NCBI GenBank assembly: GCA_946887295.1 | Contig: CAMPKP010000138.1 | Span: 1 to 9,516 of the forward strand | DNA from: an uncultured Gemmatimonadota bacterium | Lineage (GTDB): Bacteria; Gemmatimonadota; Gemmatimonadetes; Gemmatimonadales; GWC2-71-9 | Reading direction: 5' to 3' | Length of the DNA stretch: 9,516 bases | Shown: positions 7,341-9,516 of the stretch, one piece after another | Layout: every line of letters begins with the position of its first letter | Position numbering within the stretch: the first letter of the stretch is position 1 | Notes under the pieces: model-generated | Seen by the model: the letters and a program-made list of their open reading frames with translations, nothing else | Told to the model about the DNA's origin: nothing | The model's database searches: none | Made by a program: the position numbers and the translations under genes

Positions 7341-7753
7341 GCCAGCTCCCCGACGTACCGCTCCTGGCGGCGCCACATCGCCGAGCGCGTGCGCGCCGGG
7401 CCCTCCGGATGGGTGCGCCCAAGCGCGTGGAGCGTCCCGTGGATCACCAGACGGATCAGCTCCTCCCGCAGCGGCACCCCGCGCGCCTTCGCCTCGCGGG
7501 TCGCGACCCAGGGACAGATGTACACGTCGCCCACCGTCCGGCCGGTCCCGTCGCTCATGGCGAACGCGAGCACGTCGGTCGGCACGTCACGGCCCTTGTG
7601 GGTGGCGTTCATGCGCCGCATGGCGTCGCGGCCGAGGAAGGTGACCGACACGAGCGCCGGCCGGCGCTCGCCCGCGAGCACCCCCTCGACCACCCGTCGG
7701 ACCACGACGGGCGACAGCGGAAGGCGGCGGCCGCCGACCACCACCTCACGCAC
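7337..7753 (-). CDS. ybeY: Endoribonuclease YbeY (16S rRNA 3' maturation factor)
   Basis: YbeY is a metal-dependent single-strand endoribonuclease involved in 16S rRNA 3'-end processing and 70S quality control. The signature H-G-T-L-H-A-L-G-R-T-H supplies the three metal-binding histidines H105, H109 and H115 (138-residue numbering). The upstream core N-A-T-H-K-G-R-D-V-P-T-D-V-L-A-F matches the family's substrate-cleft segment, followed by GDVYIC. Two usual residues differ: the Arg of the YRGKD core is Lys53, and the Y-D before the last His is R-T. I chose the GTG at 7751-7753 because the protein then begins at the first family-like residues (REVVVGG), at normal length, overlapping the pgpH stop by 8 bp. 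A GTG at 7790-7792 would add 13 Arg/Pro-rich residues and overlap by 47 bp. Neither start has a good Shine-Dalgarno, so translation may be coupled to pgpH. The stop overlaps the next start as GTGA. Confidence 0.92.
   Translation of the reverse strand: MREVVVGGRRLPLSPVVVRRVVEGVLAGERRPALVSVTFLGRDAMRRMNATHKGRDVPTDVLAFAMSDGTGRTVGDVYICPWVATREAKARGVPLREELIRLVIHGTLHALGRTHPEGPARTRSAMWRRQERYVGELA
7346..7351 (-). promoter_or_regulatory. Shine-Dalgarno for CorC paralogue 1
   Basis: The minus strand reads GGGGAG, 5 nt before the GTG at 7340, within the end of ybeY. This site and the GTGA overlap favour the 396-residue product over a longer reading from 7376. Confidence 0.75.
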
Positions 7754-9516
7754 GCTCGGCGGTCTCGAGCTCCGGCGGCGCGCCGGTGGCACGGGGGTAC
7801 CCGATGCGCTTGTGGTAGGTCCCGGACATGACGCGGGCGAACTCGCGCTTGATCCGGTCGATGTCGACCAGGCTGAGGGGCGCCTCGTCGAGCTGGCCCG
7901 AGGCCAGTTTCTGGGCCACCAGCTGCTCGATGGACTCCCGGACCCGCTCGGGGCTGCGGTCGTCGAGCACCCGCACGACGGCCTCGGCGGAATCCGCCAG
8001 CATGGCGACCGCGGTCTCGGCGGACTGCGGCCGCGGACCGGGATACCGGAATTCGGCGGGGTTGACCCGGCCGTCCGGCGCGTGCAGTCGCGCGCGGCTC
8101 AGAAAATAGGTGATCTCCGTGGTCCCATGATGTTCAGGGATAAAAGCTTTCACTACGTCAGGAAGCCCGGCGTTCTCCGCCAGCGCGATGCCGTCCAGGA
8201 CGTGGTTGCGAATGATGCGGGCCGACTCGACGGGACTCATCTCGTCGTGCGGGTTGGGACCGCCGCCCTGGTTCTCCATGAAGAAGCGCGGGTTGGCAAG
8301 CTTGCCCACGTCGTGGTAGTAGCAGCCTACCCGGGCCAGCAGTCCGTTCGCCCCGATGATGTTGCACGCCGACTCGCAGAGACTGGCCATGGCCAGGCTG
8401 TGCGCCCAGGTGCCCGGGGCCTCCAGCGCCAGTCGGCGCAGTAGCGGCCGGCCGAGGTCGGAGAGCTCCAGCAGCGTGAGGTCGGTGGTGATCCGGGTGA
8501 TGGACTCGGCGATCGGCGTCACGATCATGGCGAGCGAGGCGCTCGCCGGAGCCAGGAGCACGCCGAGGAAGGCGCTGGCGCCGATCATGAGGGGGCTCCA
8601 CCCCTGGATGAGCCCTATCGTGACCGACGCGAGCACCGACGCCGCCGCCATGACGCCGATCGTGAGGTAGAGATGCCGGCGGCGGCGCACCACCCGGATG
8701 CCCACCGCGCCGGCCACGCCGCTCACCAGCCCGAAGAACAGGATCGAGCTTCCCCGGAGCGACCACTGTCCGTCGAGCAGGATGGCCAGGATCAGCGCCA
8801 CCACCATGCCGATCCGTCCGTTGTACAGCAGCGTCACCACGATCGCCGCGAAGGGAATCGGCACCAGCTCGGGCCGGCCGGGGAACGCGCGGTTGAGCCC
8901 GGCCGTGAGCAGCAGCACCAGCGAGAAGAGCGCGCCGAAGAAGACGACCTCGCGAAGCCTGCCGTACGTCTGGGGGCGGTAGAAGAGGAGCAGGAGCCAG
9001 AACGCCGCCAGCACCACGCCGTTGTAGAGCAGCGCCCCGGCGCCGCCCCGGAGGTAGGGATGTCCGCTGCCCCGTCTCGCGATCTCGGCCTGCAGGGCCT
9101 TCAGCTTGGCGCGTCCCACCTCGGTGACCGGCTGCCCCGCCGTCATGATGCGCTCGCCGGCGCTGACGTAATACTTCACCGAATCCACGCTGGCGCGAAG
9201 CTGCTCCCGGCGGGACGAGGTGAGCGCGAGATCGGGAACGACGGTGGGGTGGTAGAACGCGCTGATCAGCCGCCGCACCACGCGCTGTCCGGCAGGGGAC
9301 TCGATCGCGCTCGCCGCGGCTTCCGCGCGCTCCATCAGGTCGGCGAAGGAGAGGATCGAGTCTCGCGCCACCACCTTCTCGATTTCTCCCCGCCGGAGGC
9401 TCACCTGACGGCTGGGCTCGGCCCGGAGCACGCCGGCGTCCGCGACCCCCCGCGAGAGCGTCTCCCCGAGGAAGTGGGTGACGGCGCCCTGCACTCGCCG
9501 GCGCTGAGACTCGACC
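7746..9516 (-). CDS. pgpH: 7TM-HD membrane phosphohydrolase, PgpH/YqfF type (N-terminus off the window)
   Basis: Characterised members hydrolyse cyclic di-AMP with a cytoplasmic HD domain tethered to a seven-helix membrane bundle. The frame is open to the window edge with no stop. A GTG at 9492-9494 is probably an internal Val, so the gene is 5'-partial. Counting that codon as residue 1, residues 1-150 resemble the extracytoplasmic 7TMR-HDED region. About 155-345 hold the hydrophobic helices. About 360-515 form the HD domain with every metal ligand of the family visible: H365, H394-D395 (in YYHDVGK), H431, H455-H456 (in PEHHGTT) and D501 (in MLADSAEA). The conserved FRYPGPRPQS stretch precedes the last Asp. 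It is therefore likely active. The stop codon lies inside ybeY. PhoH is the usual upstream partner of this pair in other bacteria and would be expected just off the window. Family assignment is secure; c-di-AMP as substrate is inferred from homologues. Confidence 0.93.
   Translation of the reverse strand, partial: VESQRRRVQGAVTHFLGETLSRGVADAGVLRAEPSRQVSLRRGEIEKVVARDSILSFADLMERAEAAASAIESPAGQRVVRRLISAFYHPTVVPDLALTSSRREQLRASVDSVKYYVSAGERIMTAGQPVTEVGRAKLKALQAEIARRGSGHPYLRGGAGALLYNGVVLAAFWLLLLFYRPQTYGRLREVVFFGALFSLVLLLTAGLNRAFPGRPELVPIPFAAIVVTLLYNGRIGMVVALILAILLDGQWSLRGSSILFFGLVSGVAGAVGIRVVRRRRHLYLTIGVMAAASVLASVTIGLIQGWSPLMIGASAFLGVLLAPASASLAMIVTPIAESITRITTDLTLLELSDLGRPLLRRLALEAPGTWAHSLAMASLCESACNIIGANGLLARVGCYYHDVGKLANPRFFMENQGGGPNPHDEMSPVESARIIRNHVLDGIALAENAGLPDVVKAFIPEHHGTTEITYFLSRARLHAPDGRVNPAEFRYPGPRPQSAETAVAMLADSAEAVVRVLDDRSPERVRESIEQLVAQKLASGQLDEAPLSLVDIDRIKREFARVMSGTYHKRIGYPRATGAPPELETAERA

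Noticed and set aside
4960..7422. An 820-codon minus-strand reading for CorC paralogue 2
   Set aside because: The extra upstream part is an out-of-frame reading of paralogue 1. The ATG at 6153 with its Shine-Dalgarno and ATGA overlap is the sensible start.
6153..8444. A 763-codon open frame on the plus strand, opposite ybeY and its neighbours
   Set aside because: It is antisense to three well-supported genes. The translation is rich in Arg, His, Gly and Asp with no recognisable domain, typical of shadow frames in GC-rich DNA.
1..9516. tRNA, rRNA, CRISPR, insertion sequences or phage genes
   Set aside because: Nothing in the sequence supports any of them: no direct-repeat arrays, no transposase or integrase motifs, and coding density is essentially complete.

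Overview
This is a very GC-rich window in which every convincing gene lies on the minus strand, so transcription runs from high to low coordinates. I see eight protein-coding genes. The first, at the high-coordinate end, lacks its N-terminus, and the last, at the low-coordinate end, lacks its C-terminus; both run off the window. The architecture and protein style would fit Gemmatimonadota or another GC-rich Gram-negative soil lineage. That placement is an inference from GC content and general appearance and is weak.

Order of transcription: (1) a 7TM-HD membrane phosphohydrolase of the PgpH/YqfF type (c-di-AMP hydrolysis in characterised members); (2) the rRNA-maturation endoribonuclease YbeY; (3) and (4) two tandem, divergent CorC/HlyC (CNNM-like) membrane proteins, each with a paired CBS domain and a CorC_HlyC domain; (5) an MgtE-type Mg2+ channel; (6) an AarF/UbiB atypical kinase-like protein; (7) a DauA-like SulP anion transporter with a STAS domain; (8) the N-terminus of a MeaB/ArgK-type P-loop GTPase.

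Packing is extremely tight. Genes 1 to 5 overlap end to start: 8 bp with the preferred ybeY start, then GTGA, ATGA and ATGA 4-bp overlaps. Gaps of 11, 16 and 50 bp separate genes 5/6, 6/7 and 7/8. There is no gene-free stretch above 50 bp, and I see no convincing promoter, riboswitch, terminator, tRNA, rRNA, CRISPR or mobile element. This points to one long polycistronic unit whose promoter lies beyond the high-coordinate edge. A break before meaB is possible.

Functionally, the PgpH-YbeY-CorC part combines a Firmicutes-style arrangement (phoH, 7TM-HD, ybeY) with the proteobacterial one (ybeZ, ybeY, corC). It is then extended by MgtE into a block with three putative Mg2+-transport or Mg2+-sensing proteins. 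Ribosome maturation, nucleotide second-messenger turnover and divalent-cation homeostasis may be co-expressed here. The UbiB, SulP and MeaB genes have no obvious mechanistic link beyond being membrane or metabolic housekeeping functions. I do not see a clearly new biological system. The most notable items are the tandem degenerate CorC pair next to mgtE, the altered KxGQ motif in the UbiB protein, and a perfect 11-bp inverted repeat inside the ubiB gene.
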